Source of the DNA: an uncultured Afifella sp.
GTDB taxonomy: Bacteria > Pseudomonadota > Alphaproteobacteria > Rhizobiales > Afifellaceae
Reading direction: 5' to 3'
Assembly (NCBI GenBank): GCA_947259045.1
Contig: CAMYKZ010000004.1
Location: forward strand, 1 to 64,000
DNA: 64,000 nt
Made by a program: the position numbers and the translations under genes. This document shows, one piece after another, positions 63,197 through 64,000 of this stretch; the stretch's first letter is position 1; each line of letters opens with the position of its first letter. The notes under the pieces are model-generated. The model was given only the letters and a program-made list of their open reading frames with translations. It was not told the origin of the DNA and did no database searches.

Positions 63197-64000
63197 TCAG
63201 CCGCTGATATTATAGGCCGCCAGCGTCGCCATGTTGGCGATGTCGGCGTCGCGCGCATTCAGCGGCAGGATCTGCACCGGCCGGTCGAAACCGACGAGCA
63301 GCGGCCCGATCACCGTCGAGCCACCCAGTTCCTGCAGCATCTTGGTGGCGATCGAGGCGGAATGATAGGCCGGCATGACCAGCACATTGGCCGGCTCCGA
63401 CAGGCGGCAGAACGGATAGGCGGCCATCAGATCGGCATTCAGCGCGACATCGGCTGCCATGTCGCCGTCATACTCGAAATCGACCCGGCGTTTATCGAGC
63501 AGCCTGACCGCTTCCTGGACCCGTTCGGCGCGCTCGCCCGGCGGATTGCCGAAGGTGGAATAGGCCAGCAGCGCCACCCGCGGTTCGTAACCGAGCCGGC
63601 GGGCAACACCGGCCGCCTCTTCGGCAATGCCGGCAATTTCGGCCGCACTTGGCATTTCGTGCACTGCCGTGTCGGCGATGATCACCGTGCGGCCGCGCGC
63701 CAGTGCGATCGACACGCCGATAATGCGGTGGCCGGGCTTGGGGTCGATGCACCGGCGGACATCTTCCAGCACGGTGGAATAATTGCGCGTCAGGCCGGTC
63801 ACCATGGCGTCGGCTTCGCCCAGCGCCAGCATGCAGGCGGCAAAATGGTTGCGGTCGGTGTTGATCAGCCGCTGGCAGTCGCGATGCAGATAGCCTTCGC
63901 GCTGCAGCCGGGCATAGAGATAATCGGTGTAGGCGTCGCGGCGCTTGGAAATCCGCGCATTGGCGATTTCTATGCCGGCGCCGAGCTCCACGCCAAGGTT
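63197..64000 (-). CDS. NADP-dependent malic enzyme, C-terminal phosphotransacetylase-like part (5' end outside window)
   Basis: An open frame running in from the window end and stopping at 63197, 267 residues visible. It matches the phosphotransacetylase-like domain fused to bacterial malic enzymes: GLTRNYSTVLEDVRRCIDPK, IIADTAVHEMPSA, YDGDMAADVALN and the closing PAYHSASIATKMLQELGGST. The catalytic malic-enzyme half must lie beyond 64000. The domain is thought to be regulatory (acetyl-CoA sensing). Full genes are near 760 residues. Confidence 0.93.
   Translation of the reverse strand, partial: NLGVELGAGIEIANARISKRRDAYTDYLYARLQREGYLHRDCQRLINTDRNHFAACMLALGEADAMVTGLTRNYSTVLEDVRRCIDPKPGHRIIGVSIALARGRTVIIADTAVHEMPSAAEIAGIAEEAAGVARRLGYEPRVALLAYSTFGNPPGERAERVQEAVRLLDKRRVDFEYDGDMAADVALNADLMAAYPFCRLSEPANVLVMPAYHSASIATKMLQELGGSTVIGPLLVGFDRPVQILPLNARDADIANMATLAAYNISG

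Noticed and set aside
1-64000. tRNA/rRNA genes, CRISPR arrays, insertion sequences, prophage
   Set aside because: No cloverleaf-like segments with CCA-type ends, no regular direct-repeat arrays, no transposase, integrase or phage structural gene cluster were seen; reading by eye can miss degenerate cases.

Overview
The window reads as chromosomal DNA of an alphaproteobacterium, most likely order Hyphomicrobiales (Rhizobiales). This rests on GC-rich coding sequence and on gene orders typical of that order: pckA next to chvI-chvG-hprK-PTS EIIA-HPr; nifU-like/tsaB/rimI/fur(mur)/acyltransferase/miaB/phoH/ybeY/corC/lnt/XRE/metK/trmB; rph-rdgB-hemW divergent from hrcA-grpE; and gshB-yraN-rsmI divergent from a LppC-type lipoprotein. 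No rRNA, tRNA, CRISPR array, prophage or insertion sequence was recognised.

Positions 1 to about 23,800 are an accessory, catabolic part. It starts with a partial aminopeptidase T/dihydroxypyridine dioxygenase-like gene and a broken RraA-family gene, followed by a DapA-superfamily lyase, a TetR and an IclR regulator. Next is a + strand block: GMC oxidoreductase, TerC-like protein, TRAP binding protein, fused TRAP DctQM permease, SDR and zinc alcohol dehydrogenase. It looks like uptake and oxidation of a polyol or sugar acid. Facing it is a tightly overlapping - strand operon (12189-16592): an M19 dipeptidase-like protein without its first metal motif, a 577-residue protein of unknown function, a DUF3726-like protein and an Ldh-family oxidoreductase whose usual catalytic His appears replaced. 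Then come a secreted EF-hand protein, a YgjP-type metalloprotease, a second Ldh-family enzyme, a Kazal-type inhibitor and a TAXI-TRAP transporter with a cupin protein. Two tiny genes (2633-2761 and 16892-17029) encode 42- and 45-residue hydrophobic peptides that align along their whole length and appear to be an unannotated paralogous family.

Positions 23,800 to 35,400 hold housekeeping genes: queF, gshB, yraN, rsmI, LppC-type lipoprotein, hemW, rdgB, rph, hrcA, grpE and a TRIC-type channel. Positions 34,300 to 43,600 are a second, looser accessory stretch: alpha/beta hydrolase with divergent MarR, a repeat-rich predicted beta-solenoid protein, SDR, aldo-keto reductase, MFS transporter, class III aminotransferase and an AraC-MGMT alkyltransferase. 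Palindromic intergenic repeats lie in this stretch.

Positions 43,600 to 55,300 are a dense core block for tRNA modification, rRNA maturation, lipoprotein acylation, metal regulation and S-adenosylmethionine synthesis. The intergenic region before metK can fold into four successive hairpins. The window ends with gamma-glutamyltransferase, pckA, a pyridoxamine-phosphate-oxidase-fold protein, the ChvG-ChvI two-component system coupled to HprK, EIIA-Man and HPr, and the 3' part of a malic enzyme gene. All functional assignments come from reading motifs and gene context; no database search was run.
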